From NCBI GenBank assembly GCA_903835865.1, contig CAILON010000190.1, positions 1 through 16,661 on the forward strand: a stretch of 16,661 bases of DNA. The letters run 5' to 3'. This document shows, in pieces, positions 1 to 7,585 of this stretch. Origin of the DNA: an uncultured beta proteobacterium. GTDB lineage: Bacteria; Pseudomonadota; Gammaproteobacteria; Burkholderiales; Burkholderiaceae. The notes under the pieces are model-generated. The model saw only the letters and a program-made list of their open reading frames with translations, made no database searches and was not told the origin of the DNA. Made by a program: the position numbers and the translations under genes. Positions within the stretch are counted from its first letter, which is position 1. Every line of letters begins with the position of its first letter.

Positions 1-444
1 GAGTCTGCTGGCTGGTTAGATTGGGATGCTGCTGAAGTCACTGTTTTAGGTAAGGGTGGCAAAAGACGCTCTGTCCCAGTTGGGGCGCCAGCCATGAGAG
101 CCCTTTTGGCGTGGCGCGAGCTGCGAGATGCAGGCACTTACCCTGAGCACTCTATGGGTTTATTTCTGTCTGCTACAGGCAAACGGCTATCGCCACGCAC
201 CGTTCAGGCTAGGCTACGGACCTTGGCTATACGGGCAGGCTTACCCACCCACGTACACCCCCATATGATGCGCCACAGTTTTGCCAGCCATGTTCTGCAG
301 TCCTCCCAAGATTTGCGGGCAGTCCAGGAAATGCTCGGACATGCCAGCATTGCGAGCACCCAGATTTACACCTCCTTGGATTTTCAGCATCTCGCTCAGG
401 CTTACGATAAAGCGCATCCACGTGCAAAGGCTAGCAAAGGCTGA
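1..444 (+). CDS. xerC: Tyrosine recombinase XerC, C-terminal part (5' end outside window)
   Basis: Partial gene: 147 codons, open from the first base of the window in frame 1 and ending at TGA 442-444. XerC with XerD resolves chromosome dimers at dif during division. The visible part is the C-terminal catalytic domain. The beta-hairpin GKGGKRR around codons 18-24 carries the likely catalytic lysine. The HPHMMRH box (268-288) gives the His-x-x-Arg pair. LGHASI gives the second histidine, and the tyrosine of QIYTSLDF is the DNA-cleaving nucleophile. The tail with [15 protein letters not shown] is typical of XerC rather than XerD. The first catalytic arginine (TGLR region) and the SAM-like N-terminal domain lie upstream of the window. 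An internal ATG at 94 is not the start, because conserved sequence continues before it. The CobW gene follows 69 bases downstream on the same strand. XerC versus another Xer paralogue is well supported by the tail but rests on a partial protein. Confidence 0.93.
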   Translation, partial: ESAGWLDWDAAEVTVLGKGGKRRSVPVGAPAMRALLAWRELRDAGTYPEHSMGLFLSATGKRLSPRTVQARLRTLAIRAGLPTHVHPHMMRHSFASHVLQSSQDLRAVQEMLGHASIASTQIYTSLDFQHLAQAYDKAHPRAKASKG

Positions 445-513
445 GGAACTCGGTAAGATATTAGGTTTCCCGCTTTGGGATGGCATTACTTCTAGATTTT
501 GATTGGATCATTG

Positions 514-1560
514 ATGGCATTAATTCCGGTAACTATTTTGACGGGCTTTTTAGGAAGCGGCAAAACCACTTTGTTAAAGCACATTCTTACCGAAGACCAT
601 GGCAAAAAAATTGCTGTGATTGAAAATGAATTCGGCGAAGAAAATATTGATAACGATATTTTGGTTCAAGACAACCAAGAGAATATTGTGCAGATGAGCA
701 ATGGCTGCATCTGCTGCACAATTCGGGGCGATCTTGTGGAGGCGCTAAATGAGCTGTGGGAGCAGCGCAAAGATAAGAAGATTAGCTTTGATCGAGTGGT
801 GATTGAAACCACTGGGGTAGCCAATCCTGGCCCGGTCGCACAAACATTCTTTATGGATGATGATGTTGCGGATCACTATGTCTTAGATGCAGTGGTTACC
901 TTGGTGGATGCTAAACATGGCCCACAGCAACTCACCGAGCATGAAGAGGCGCAACGCCAAGTAGGCTTTGCTGACCAGATCTTCATTACTAAAACGGATT
1001 TAGTTGAGCCAGCAGCAGTAGAGGTCTTGCGTAACCGTTTAATGCATATGAACCCAAGAGCCCCTATTACTGGAATTTCTAAAGGCGTAGTGCCTTTAAA
1101 TGCAGTGCTGGATCTGAAGGGATTTAATCTCAACGCCAAGTTAGATATTGACCCCCATTTCTTAGAGCAGGAAGACCATGACCATGACCACAGTCATGAT
1201 CACGACCACAGCACATGTGGGCACGACCACAGTCATGACCATCACCATGGCCATGCAGGGCATACAGATCGCATCCAATCCTTCGTATTTCGTAGTGATA
1301 AACCCTTTGATCACAAAAAATTGGAAGATTTTTTGGGCGGCATTTTGGAGGTCTTTGGGGAGAAGATGTTGCGCTACAAAGGGGTGTTGTATGTGAAAGG
1401 CAGCAACCGAAAAGTGGTCTTCCAGGGGGTTCACCAGATGATGGGCAGCGATATGGCTGGTCCATGGGGCACTGAACCCAAGCAAACCCGGATGGTCTTC
1501 ATTGGCATTGATTTGCCCAAGGACACACTACTGGCTGGGCTTGAGGGATGTTTGGTCTAG
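514..1560 (+). CDS. CobW/COG0523-family GTPase, putative zinc metallochaperone
   Basis: A 348-residue GTPase of the CobW/YjiA/ZNG1 group, G3E-type P-loop proteins thought to load or traffic metals, often zinc. Walker A GFLGSGKT is at residues 11-18. The family's metal-binding CICC (CxCC) motif is at 65-68. [10 protein letters not shown] (98-107) and the G4-like TKTD (159-162) follow. A linker at 221-250 contains 14 histidines and one cysteine among aspartates, glycines and serines, a probable metal reservoir. The C-terminal part (about 253-348) fits the CobW_C domain. The ATG at 514 is preferred over in-frame TTG codons at 499 and 511: a GGA (505-507) sits 6 bases before the ATG, and family proteins start just before the beta strand leading to Walker A. 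It lies between xerC and dksA. The metal and client protein cannot be read from the sequence; a cobalt or cobalamin role is less likely because no cobalamin genes are nearby. Confidence 0.93.
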   Translation: MALIPVTILTGFLGSGKTTLLKHILTEDHGKKIAVIENEFGEENIDNDILVQDNQENIVQMSNGCICCTIRGDLVEALNELWEQRKDKKISFDRVVIETTGVANPGPVAQTFFMDDDVADHYVLDAVVTLVDAKHGPQQLTEHEEAQRQVGFADQIFITKTDLVEPAAVEVLRNRLMHMNPRAPITGISKGVVPLNAVLDLKGFNLNAKLDIDPHFLEQEDHDHDHSHDHDHSTCGHDHSHDHHHGHAGHTDRIQSFVFRSDKPFDHKKLEDFLGGILEVFGEKMLRYKGVLYVKGSNRKVVFQGVHQMMGSDMAGPWGTEPKQTRMVFIGIDLPKDTLLAGLEGCLV

Positions 1561-1571
1561 CAAGATTCGGG

Positions 1572-1577
1572 TACAAT
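1572..1577 (+). promoter_or_regulatory. Possible -10 element upstream of dksA
   Basis: TACAAT, five of six matches to the sigma-70 -10 consensus, lies 12 bases after the CobW stop codon and about 105 bases before dksA. No good -35 box is visible at 16-18 base spacing (the nearest sequence is TGTTTG at 1549-1554), so the assignment is weak. The gene start plus a 122-base gap makes a promoter somewhere in 1561-1682 likely. The same gap contains two AATATTG copies, at 1592-1598 and 1612-1618. Confidence 0.28.
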
Positions 1578-1682
1578 CCGCCGCCATGGTCAATATTGCT
1601 ATATCTTTAGGAATATTGAGTAAGGGGCTGTAAAACTTTGGCAGAATGAGGCAATAATGCTTCAAACCCAGGAAAGAATGAA

Positions 1683-2168
1683 ATGACGGTAAAAACAGCA
1701 ACAAAACCAGCAGCTGCAAAAGCTAGCAGCAAAGCGACAAGCGCTAAGGCCCCAAAAGGCGCGCCTTTAACTGAAGCTGAATTGCTCAAGATGTCCGAAA
1801 AGGACTACATGAATGCTGCCCAGTTAGATTTTTTCCGTCAAAAACTGTTAACGCTTAAAGAAGACATTCTGAAGAATGCATCTGAGACTACTGAGCATCT
1901 GCGTGAAAATATTTTGGTTCCCGATCCAGCCGATCGTGCAACGATTGAAGAAGAGCATGCATTGGAATTGCGTACGCGTGACCGTGAACGCAAGTTGCTG
2001 AAAAAAGTCGAGCAAGCTTTGGCACGTATTGAGTCGAGTGACTACGGCTGGTGCGAAGAAACCGGTGAGCCGATTGGCTTGAACCGTTTAATTGCAAGGC
2101 CTACAGCCAATTTATCTCTTGAGGCTCAAGAGCGTCGCGAACTACGTCAAAAATTATTTGGCGAATAA
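1683..2168 (+). CDS. dksA: RNA polymerase-binding transcription factor DksA (cysteine-poor type)
   Basis: A 161-residue DksA. It binds in the RNA polymerase secondary channel and, with ppGpp, adjusts transcription of rRNA and amino-acid genes. Residues 1-30 are an Ala/Lys/Ser-rich extension. Residues about 40-115 form the two coiled-coil helices. The tip motif DPADRA (81-86) preserves the DxxDxA needed for activity in E. coli DksA. The globular end has YGWCEETGEPIG and RPTANLSLEAQERRE, so only one of the four classical zinc-finger cysteines remains (C124); the other positions are T127, S145 and A148. This is the cysteine-poor form known from alphaproteobacteria and some other groups, expected to fold without zinc. 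AGGAAAG (1670-1676) sits 6 bases before the ATG and supports the start. It is the first gene of a tightly spaced plus-strand series, with argB 13 bases downstream. Confidence 0.95.
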   Translation: MTVKTATKPAAAKASSKATSAKAPKGAPLTEAELLKMSEKDYMNAAQLDFFRQKLLTLKEDILKNASETTEHLRENILVPDPADRATIEEEHALELRTRDRERKLLKKVEQALARIESSDYGWCEETGEPIGLNRLIARPTANLSLEAQERRELRQKLFGE

Positions 2169-2181
2169 ATTTTAAGCTGCG

Positions 2182-3084
2182 ATGACTAAGCATTTACCTA
2201 CCATTAGTGATATCTCGCCTTTGTTAAAAGCGGAGATTCTTGCTGAGGCTTTGCCTTATATTCGTTCATATCACGGCAAGACAATCGTGATCAAGTACGG
2301 CGGCAATGCCATGATCGAAGAACGCCTTAAAGAAAGCTTTGCCCGCGATGTCATTTTGCTTAAGCTCGTTGGCATGAATCCAGTGGTGGTTCATGGCGGC
2401 GGTCCGCAAATTGATGAAGCATTAAAAAAGATTGGCAAGACCGGAACATTTATTCAGGGTATGCGCGTCACTGACGAAGAAACCATGGAAGTAGTGGAAT
2501 GGGTTCTTGGCGGTGAAGTGCAGCAAGATATTGTGATGTTGATTAATCACTTTGGCGGTCAGGCTGTAGGCTTGACTGGTAAAGATGGTGGCTTGATTCG
2601 CGCTAAGAAAATGTTGGTTCCTGATGAGAAGCAGGCAGGCAAGATGATTGACTTAGGTTTTGTTGGTGAGATAGAGGCAATTAATCCAGCGGTTGTTAGG
2701 GCGCTGCAAGACGATGCCTTTATTCCAGTGATCTCCCCCATTGGATTTAGCGAAGAAGGACAGGCATACAACATTAACGCCGATTTAGTGGCCGGCAAGA
2801 TGGCTGAAATATTACATGCAGAGAAGTTGGTCATGATGACCAATATTCCTGGCGTGATGGATAAAAACGGTACGCTACTTACGGACTTAACTGCACGTGA
2901 GATCGATGGATTATTCGCCGATGGCACGATTTCGGGCGGAATGCTACCCAAAATCTCATCAGCATTGGATGCTGCAAAAAGCGGCGTTAATTCTGTACAC
3001 ATCATTGATGGCCGGATTGAGCATTCCTTGTTGTTAGAGATTTTGACTGAGCAAGCATTCGGAACAATGATCCGCTCAAGATAA
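2182..3084 (+). CDS. argB: Acetylglutamate kinase
   Basis: A 300-residue N-acetylglutamate kinase. It phosphorylates N-acetyl-L-glutamate with ATP, the second step of arginine synthesis, in the cytoplasm. Visible family signatures are IKYGGNAM (37-44) with the transition-state lysine K38, VVHGGGPQ (69-76) in the glycine-rich loop, GMRVTD (93-98), [13 protein letters not shown] (196-208) and the nucleotide-site segment GGMLPKI (252-258). Length is normal for the amino-acid kinase family. The N-terminal segment of about 30 residues before [11 protein letters not shown] resembles the extension seen in hexameric, arginine-inhibitable enzymes, but feedback inhibition is only inferred. No clear Shine-Dalgarno sequence precedes the ATG, so translation may depend on dksA, which ends 13 bases upstream. 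slmA starts 9 bases after the stop. Confidence 0.96.
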   Translation: MTKHLPTISDISPLLKAEILAEALPYIRSYHGKTIVIKYGGNAMIEERLKESFARDVILLKLVGMNPVVVHGGGPQIDEALKKIGKTGTFIQGMRVTDEETMEVVEWVLGGEVQQDIVMLINHFGGQAVGLTGKDGGLIRAKKMLVPDEKQAGKMIDLGFVGEIEAINPAVVRALQDDAFIPVISPIGFSEEGQAYNINADLVAGKMAEILHAEKLVMMTNIPGVMDKNGTLLTDLTAREIDGLFADGTISGGMLPKISSALDAAKSGVNSVHIIDGRIEHSLLLEILTEQAFGTMIRSR

Positions 3085-3093
3085 TTAGAGACT

Positions 3094-3744
3094 ATGCGCG
3101 ATTCTTTAGAGACTACAGATACTGATGGCAGCAGTGCCGATGCCGGCAAGGCGCGTAAGCGTCCGCGTCCCGGCGAACGCCGCCTGCAAATTCTGCAAGT
3201 GCTCGCAGAGATGTTGCAAAACCCTAAAGGTGAGCGCGTTACAACTGCGGCTTTAGCCGGAAAAATTCAAGTATCAGAAGCAGCGCTTTATCGACATTTT
3301 GCGAGTAAGGCACAAATGTTTGAGGGTTTGATTTCTTTTATCGAGCAAACTGTTTTTGGCTTGATTAATCAAATCAATCAAAAAGAAGAATCAGGCCTTG
3401 CACAAGCCCGTGGCATTTTGCAAATGCTTTTATTCTTTGCTGAAAAAAATCCTGGCATGACCCGCGTTCTTTTGGGCGATGCTTTGCTGCAAGAGGACGA
3501 TCGCTTACAAGAGCGCATTACCCAGGTTCTAGATCGTGTAGAGGCTTCGCTCAAGCAAGCACTTCGTATCGCCCAGACCCAAGGTGGTGTATGGGCACAG
3601 CTCGGTCAAGAAGAAGTGAGTATTCGTGCTGCTATGTTGATGAGTTTTGTCTTGGGTCGTTGGCATCGCTTTGCTCGTAGTGGCTTCAAAAAGTTGCCAA
3701 CTGAAGCCTCTGATATTAGTCTGCGCATCCTTCTCTCAGAATGA
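3094..3744 (+). CDS. slmA: Nucleoid occlusion factor SlmA (TetR family)
   Basis: A 216-residue TetR-fold DNA-binding protein matching SlmA. SlmA binds specific chromosomal sites and, when DNA-bound, antagonises FtsZ so that the septum does not cut the nucleoid. After a charged, disordered N-terminus (about 1-25) comes [17 protein letters not shown], then the helix-turn-helix at about 50-80. It contains [20 protein letters not shown] followed by [11 protein letters not shown], very close to the E. coli SlmA motif as I remember it. The C-terminal domain keeps [13 protein letters not shown] (119-131) and DRLQERI, also SlmA-like. Its stop overlaps the metX start in ATGA (3741-3744). An ordinary TetR repressor of the met genes is an alternative, but the SlmA-specific segments argue against it. 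No strong ribosome-binding site is visible before the ATG, 9 bases after argB. Confidence 0.9.
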   Translation: MRDSLETTDTDGSSADAGKARKRPRPGERRLQILQVLAEMLQNPKGERVTTAALAGKIQVSEAALYRHFASKAQMFEGLISFIEQTVFGLINQINQKEESGLAQARGILQMLLFFAEKNPGMTRVLLGDALLQEDDRLQERITQVLDRVEASLKQALRIAQTQGGVWAQLGQEEVSIRAAMLMSFVLGRWHRFARSGFKKLPTEASDISLRILLSE

Positions 3745-4880
3745 GCGAGCTACATCTCTCTAGAAATACTATCCATTTTGTCGAGCCATTGCCTTTGCAG
3801 AGTGGCGCCATGTTATCTGGCTACGATTTAGTTATTGAAACCTACGGCAAATTAAATGCTGACAAAAGTAACGCTGTATTAATTTGCCATGCATTGAATG
3901 CATCGCATCACGTTGCTGGACCAAGTCCTGAAGATCCTGAAGATATTGGTTGGTGGGACAACATGATTGGTCCTGGCAAGCCAGTCGATACGAATCATTT
4001 CTTTGTAATCGGCGTAAACAACCTAGGTTCCTGCTTTGGGTCTACAGGCCCAATGAGCATTAATCCCACCTCTGGCAAGCCTTATGGCGCTGACTTTCCA
4101 GTCGTGACCGTGGAGGACTGGGTCAATACTCAAGCCCGCTTGGCAGATAAATTGGGTATTCGAAAATTTGCTGCGGTGATGGGTGGAAGTTTGGGCGGCA
4201 TGCAAGCGATGGCTTGGGCCATTCAGTTTCCAAAGCGCTTAGACCATTGTGTGGTGGTAGCCTCAACTCCAAGGCTGAGCGCACAAAATATTGCCTTTAA
4301 CGAAGTAGCGCGTAATGCCATTTTGTCTGACCCTGATTTCCATGGCGGTAATTACTATGAGCATGGTGTGGTGCCAAAACGTGGTCTGCGCCTAGCCCGC
4401 ATGGTGGGCCATATTACTTATTTATCTGATGATGACATGGCCGAGAAATTTGGGCGCGAGTTACAGCGCCCTAATGGAGAGTCCAACGATTATCGATTTA
4501 GTTTTGATGTGGAGTTTGAGGTAGAGAGCTACTTACGTCATCAAGGTGATAAGTTCTCGACCTATTTTGATGCTAATACCTACCTTCTGATTACTCGCGC
4601 TCTAGATTATTTTGATCCGGCACGCCGCTATGAGGGCAGTCTGAATCGCGCTTTGGCTGAAGTCCAGGCAAAATTTTTGGTGGTGAGCTTTTCAACAGAT
4701 TGGCGTTTCCCGCCGAACCGCAGTCGCGAAATTGTGCAATCTTTGCTAAGCAATAAGAGTGAAGTGAGTTATGCAGAAATTGATGCGCCACACGGACATG
4801 ATGCGTTCTTGTTGGATGATCCGCGATACCACAATCTGATTCGCGCTTATTTTGAAAAAATGCTTGAGGTTCAGCCATGA
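3741..4880 (+). CDS. metX: Homoserine O-acyltransferase MetX (acetyl- or succinyl-)
   Basis: A 379-residue alpha/beta-hydrolase-fold enzyme that acylates the hydroxyl of L-homoserine, committing it to methionine synthesis. The catalytic triad is visible: nucleophile S150 in [11 protein letters not shown]320 in FSTDWRFPP and H353 in HGHDAFL. Other MetX marks are [11 protein letters not shown] (47-57), the oxyanion segment [12 protein letters not shown] (93-104) and [13 protein letters not shown]. Betaproteobacterial MetX proteins of this kind are often annotated as homoserine O-succinyltransferase (MetXS). Sequence alone, without aligning the acyl-CoA specificity residues, does not tell me which acyl-CoA is used. 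The gene starts in the slmA stop (ATGA 3741-3744) and ends in the metW start (ATGA 4877-4880), so its translation is probably coupled on both sides. No SAM riboswitch can precede it in this arrangement. Confidence 0.95.
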   Translation: MSELHLSRNTIHFVEPLPLQSGAMLSGYDLVIETYGKLNADKSNAVLICHALNASHHVAGPSPEDPEDIGWWDNMIGPGKPVDTNHFFVIGVNNLGSCFGSTGPMSINPTSGKPYGADFPVVTVEDWVNTQARLADKLGIRKFAAVMGGSLGGMQAMAWAIQFPKRLDHCVVVASTPRLSAQNIAFNEVARNAILSDPDFHGGNYYEHGVVPKRGLRLARMVGHITYLSDDDMAEKFGRELQRPNGESNDYRFSFDVEFEVESYLRHQGDKFSTYFDANTYLLITRALDYFDPARRYEGSLNRALAEVQAKFLVVSFSTDWRFPPNRSREIVQSLLSNKSEVSYAEIDAPHGHDAFLLDDPRYHNLIRAYFEKMLEVQP

Positions 4881-5470
4881 CTGTGAATGCTCAGCGCGCA
4901 GACTTTGCAGCAATAGCCAATTGGATTTCACCTGATTACCAGGTCTTAGATTTGGGTTGCGGTGATGGTAGCTTTTTGGAGTTTTTGCAAAAACAAAAAC
5001 CAGTTCATGCCTACGGCGTTGAGATTGATGATGCGCGCGTGCTGTCGTGCGTGCAAAAGGGTTTGAATGTTATTCAGCAAGACTTAGAGGGTGGCCTAGC
5101 GCTTTTTGAAGACAATAGTTTTGATACGGTTGTCTTGTCACAGACTTTGCAGACTATTCATCAAACTGAAAAGATCTTGCGAGAAGTTGTGCGCGTTGGA
5201 AAAGAATCCATTGTTTCTTTTCCAAACTTTGGCCACTGGTCGCATCGTTTAGCGGTGGGTCTAGGGCGCATGCCAGTCTCCAAAAGTTTGCCCTATCAGT
5301 GGTACAACACACCAAACGTGCGCGTCTTAACAGTTGCCGATTTTGAAAAGCTGGCATCAAGCATTGGATTAAAAATCGTAGATCAATGTATCTTGCACGA
5401 GGGTCGTCAAGTGACCTTGCTGCCGAACTTCTTCGGTAGTTTGGCCTTATTCCGCGTACGCCGTGCCTAA
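4877..5470 (+). CDS. metW: Methionine biosynthesis protein MetW (SAM-methyltransferase fold)
   Basis: A 197-residue class I methyltransferase-like protein. Motif [11 protein letters not shown] (23-32), the acidic strand end GVEID (47-51) and QQDLEGGL (67-74) form the SAM site. Downstream are the MetW-typical SFPNFGHW (114-121) and [11 protein letters not shown] (142-152). MetW is almost always encoded next to MetX in proteobacteria. Genetic work in several species links it to MetX-dependent methionine synthesis, although no methylation product has been established to my knowledge. It overlaps metX by four bases (ATGA), which fits a complex or 1:1 synthesis. The stop codon overlaps the next gene's GTG start by eight bases (5463-5470). 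The motif set and neighbour make the identity firm; the biochemical role stays uncertain. Confidence 0.94.
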   Translation: MTVNAQRADFAAIANWISPDYQVLDLGCGDGSFLEFLQKQKPVHAYGVEIDDARVLSCVQKGLNVIQQDLEGGLALFEDNSFDTVVLSQTLQTIHQTEKILREVVRVGKESIVSFPNFGHWSHRLAVGLGRMPVSKSLPYQWYNTPNVRVLTVADFEKLASSIGLKIVDQCILHEGRQVTLLPNFFGSLALFRVRRA

Positions 5471-6785
5471 AGCGGTTCGCTCTTGGCTAAAGGATTTTCG
5501 GGTTTACCTCGAATGGCCTTGTTTGCGAATGTTGTTTCTTGGTTTTTCTGCTGGCCTGCCACTTTTACTAATATTAGGTACCCTGAGCTTTTGGTTGCGT
5601 GAAGCGGGTATTGATCGCAGTACCATTGGATATCTCACCTGGGTAGGCTTGATCTACGCCTTCAAGTGGATGTGGGCGCCCTTGGTGGATCGATTGCAGA
5701 TCCCCTTCTTAACTAAGTTATTGGGGCGCAGAAGGAGTTGGCTGCTTTTCGCGCAGGCACTCATCATCATTGGCCTTGTGGGGATGTCTAGTGTTGATCC
5801 AAAGCTTGCCTTAAATGCGGTCGTATGGTGCGCACTGCTCGTAGCATTTGGGTCAGCAACGCAAGACATTGCATTGGATGCATTTCGGATTGAATCTGCC
5901 AATAGCGATCATCAGGCAGCACTAGCAGCAACCTATCAAACAGGCTATCGATTGGCTCTCATCTGGGCTGGTGCGGGCGTTCTCTGGTTAGCTGCACGCG
6001 CAGAAACTGGCTCTGGATCTTATGATCCGAGCGCTTGGCAGTTTGCTTATCTTTGTATGGCGGCCTCTATTGGTATTGGGGTGCTAACCACTTTGTTGAG
6101 TAAAGAGCCTATTCGAGTTGAGCTTCCCAAGGCTCGTAATGCTCAGGCTTGGCTGCATCAAACTTTGATTGAGCCTTTCGCGGAATTTATTCAGCGCTAT
6201 CGCTGGCATGCTGTTTTGATTCTGTCTTTGATTGCGATCTACCGCATTAGCGATGTCGTCATGGGCATTATGGCTAACCCCTTCTATGTGGATATGGGTT
6301 ACACCAAAGACGAAGTGGCTGCGGTGAGCAAAGTGTTTGGTGTTGTTATGACTTTGGTCGGCGCCTTTATTGGAGGCGTTTTAACGCTGCGATTTGGTGT
6401 TTTGCGAATTTTGTTCTTAGGAGCAATTCTGTCAGCCGTAAGCAATGTATTGTTTGCTTGGTTGGCAACCCAAGGCCATGATTTGCACGGTTTGATTTGG
6501 GTGATCTCTGCTGACAACCTCAGCTCAGGTATTGCGAGTGCGGCTTTTATTGCCTTCTTATCGGCGCTGACCAACATTCGTTACTCGGCAACGCAGTACG
6601 CTTTATTTAGCTCCATGATGTTGTTGCTTCCCAAATGGTTGGCTGGCTTTTCCGGAGTCTTTGTAGATTCATTTGGCTACCCAGCATTCTTTTATGGGAC
6701 TGCCATCATTGGTGTCCCTGTACTGCTATTAATTTGGGCGACGATTCATTTCAAAGTAGTGCAGATCAAGACTGAACCAGATTAA
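5463..6785 (+). CDS. ampG: AmpG-like muropeptide permease (MFS)
   Basis: A 440-residue multispanning inner-membrane protein of the AmpG branch of the major facilitator superfamily. It probably imports GlcNAc-1,6-anhydro-MurNAc peptides released from the cell wall, for recycling. Recognisable AmpG signatures are GFSAGLPL (27-34), FKWMWAPLVDR (67-77), SATQDIALDAFR (131-142), VMGIMANPFYVDMGYT (266-281) and SATQYALFSSMM (375-386). About twelve hydrophobic segments are spread from residue 22 to 430. It is shorter than E. coli AmpG (491 residues) and lacks its longer C-terminal end. The GTG at 5463 is chosen because it precedes the first transmembrane helix by a normal charged stretch and overlaps the metW stop, consistent with coupled translation. 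The Slt-type transglycosylase at 15541 would generate the transported muropeptides. No beta-lactamase or AmpR gene is in the window. Confidence 0.9.
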   Translation: MPKAVRSWLKDFRVYLEWPCLRMLFLGFSAGLPLLLILGTLSFWLREAGIDRSTIGYLTWVGLIYAFKWMWAPLVDRLQIPFLTKLLGRRRSWLLFAQALIIIGLVGMSSVDPKLALNAVVWCALLVAFGSATQDIALDAFRIESANSDHQAALAATYQTGYRLALIWAGAGVLWLAARAETGSGSYDPSAWQFAYLCMAASIGIGVLTTLLSKEPIRVELPKARNAQAWLHQTLIEPFAEFIQRYRWHAVLILSLIAIYRISDVVMGIMANPFYVDMGYTKDEVAAVSKVFGVVMTLVGAFIGGVLTLRFGVLRILFLGAILSAVSNVLFAWLATQGHDLHGLIWVISADNLSSGIASAAFIAFLSALTNIRYSATQYALFSSMMLLLPKWLAGFSGVFVDSFGYPAFFYGTAIIGVPVLLLIWATIHFKVVQIKTEPD

Positions 6786-6788
6786 TTT

Positions 6789-7577
6789 TCAGGATTCCAT
6801 TTTCCAGTCGTAATCCACTGTGAGCGGCGCATGGTCTGAGAAGCGCTCATCCTTGTAGACTGCCGTCTTCTTGGCTGTATTGGCGATTCCAGGCGTACTA
6901 ATATGATAGTCAATGCGCCATCCGACATTCTTAGCATAGGCTTGGCCACGATTGCTCCACCAGGTATAGCAAGACTCCGTTGCCTGTGGTTCTAGCTTGC
7001 GATAGACGTCTACGTAACCCACCTTCTCAAATAAGTTGGTGAGCCATGCGCGCTCTTCGGGAAGAAATCCCGAATTCTTGAGGTTACCTTTCCAGTTCTT
7101 CAGATCGATTTCTTGATGAGCGATATTGACATCACCACATAGAACAATCTCACGCCCAGTTTTTTTGAGTTTGATTAGGTGAGGCAAAAAGCTATCGAGG
7201 TAGCGATATTTAGCCTCTTGTCTTTCAGGGGAGCTCGATCCCGAGGGCATATATACCGAGATGACTGAAAGCCCTTTAAAGCGAGCTTCAACATAACGAC
7301 CTTCTGCATCAAACTCATTATTGCCGTAGCCATAAAGTACTTCATCTGGCTTATGTGGGGTATAGATGCCGCAGCCGCTATATCCCTTTTTCTCCGCATG
7401 ATGAAAGAATCCATGCAGACCATCTGGGTTCAGAATGGCATCTTCTAAGTCATCTCGGTGAGCTTTAAGCTCCTGCATACAAATGAAGTCTGCTTTTTGC
7501 TTTACAGCCCATGGCAGAAAGCCTTTTTTAACTGCAGAACGGATACCGTTGAGGTTCGCGGAAATGATGCGTAACAT
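6789..7577 (-). CDS. xth: Exodeoxyribonuclease III (AP endonuclease)
   Basis: A 262-residue member of the exonuclease III/APE1 endonuclease-exonuclease-phosphatase fold. It cleaves DNA at abasic sites and removes 3' blocking groups in base-excision repair. The catalytic positions are in place: ANLNGIRSA (7-15), E36 in QELKAH, Y109 in VYMPSGS, D149 and N151 in GDVNIAH, D223 in WRIDYH, and D248/H249 in FSDHAPL. Length is normal. The start [11 protein letters not shown] matches the family's usual beginning. The gene converges on the ampG-like gene with only three bases between stop codons (6786-6788). It diverges from pyrE with eight bases between start codons, so its promoter must lie inside pyrE coding sequence. 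A weak AGG on the minus strand, from the palindrome at 7580-7585, precedes the ATG by five bases. Confidence 0.94.
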   Translation of the reverse strand: MLRIISANLNGIRSAVKKGFLPWAVKQKADFICMQELKAHRDDLEDAILNPDGLHGFFHHAEKKGYSGCGIYTPHKPDEVLYGYGNNEFDAEGRYVEARFKGLSVISVYMPSGSSSPERQEAKYRYLDSFLPHLIKLKKTGREIVLCGDVNIAHQEIDLKNWKGNLKNSGFLPEERAWLTNLFEKVGYVDVYRKLEPQATESCYTWWSNRGQAYAKNVGWRIDYHISTPGIANTAKKTAVYKDERFSDHAPLTVDYDWKMES

Positions 7578-7579
7578 GT

Positions 7580-7585
7580 AGGCCT
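7580..7585. promoter_or_regulatory. Palindromic AGGCCT shared by the two divergent starts
   Basis: The eight bases between the start codons of xth (minus) and pyrE (plus) contain the self-complementary hexamer AGGCCT. Read on the plus strand, its AGG lies three bases before the pyrE ATG. Read on the minus strand, its AGG lies five bases before the xth ATG. It may be a minimal Shine-Dalgarno element for both genes. Spacing on the pyrE side is short, so function is inferred only. Confidence 0.4.

Noticed and set aside
1..444. xerC fragment as an integrase of a mobile element
   Set aside because: The C-terminal tail and LDFQHLA segment are typical of the housekeeping XerC, and no attachment site, cargo or phage gene is nearby.
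499..513. TTG at 499 or 511 as the CobW GTPase start
   Set aside because: The ATG at 514 has a better-placed GGA and leads directly into the family's first beta strand.
1178..1265. His-codon repeats in the CobW gene as a tandem DNA repeat or CRISPR-like array
   Set aside because: The repetition is irregular codon-level CAT/GAC/CAC use encoding a His/Asp-rich linker, with no constant repeat and spacer lengths.
1130..1485. Minus-strand and alternate-frame open frames inside the CobW gene
   Set aside because: They overlap conserved CobW coding sequence, have odd composition driven by the His codons, and show no family motif.
2559..3149. Long minus-strand open frame (196 codons) across argB
   Set aside because: It lies opposite firmly identified ArgB motifs, lacks recognisable domains, and has no ribosome-binding or promoter context; it is a shadow of argB codon structure.
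3094..3744. TetR-type protein as a local repressor of metX-metW
   Set aside because: The helix-turn-helix and the NPGMTR and DRLQERI segments are specific to SlmA, and no operator-like palindrome was seen at the metX start.
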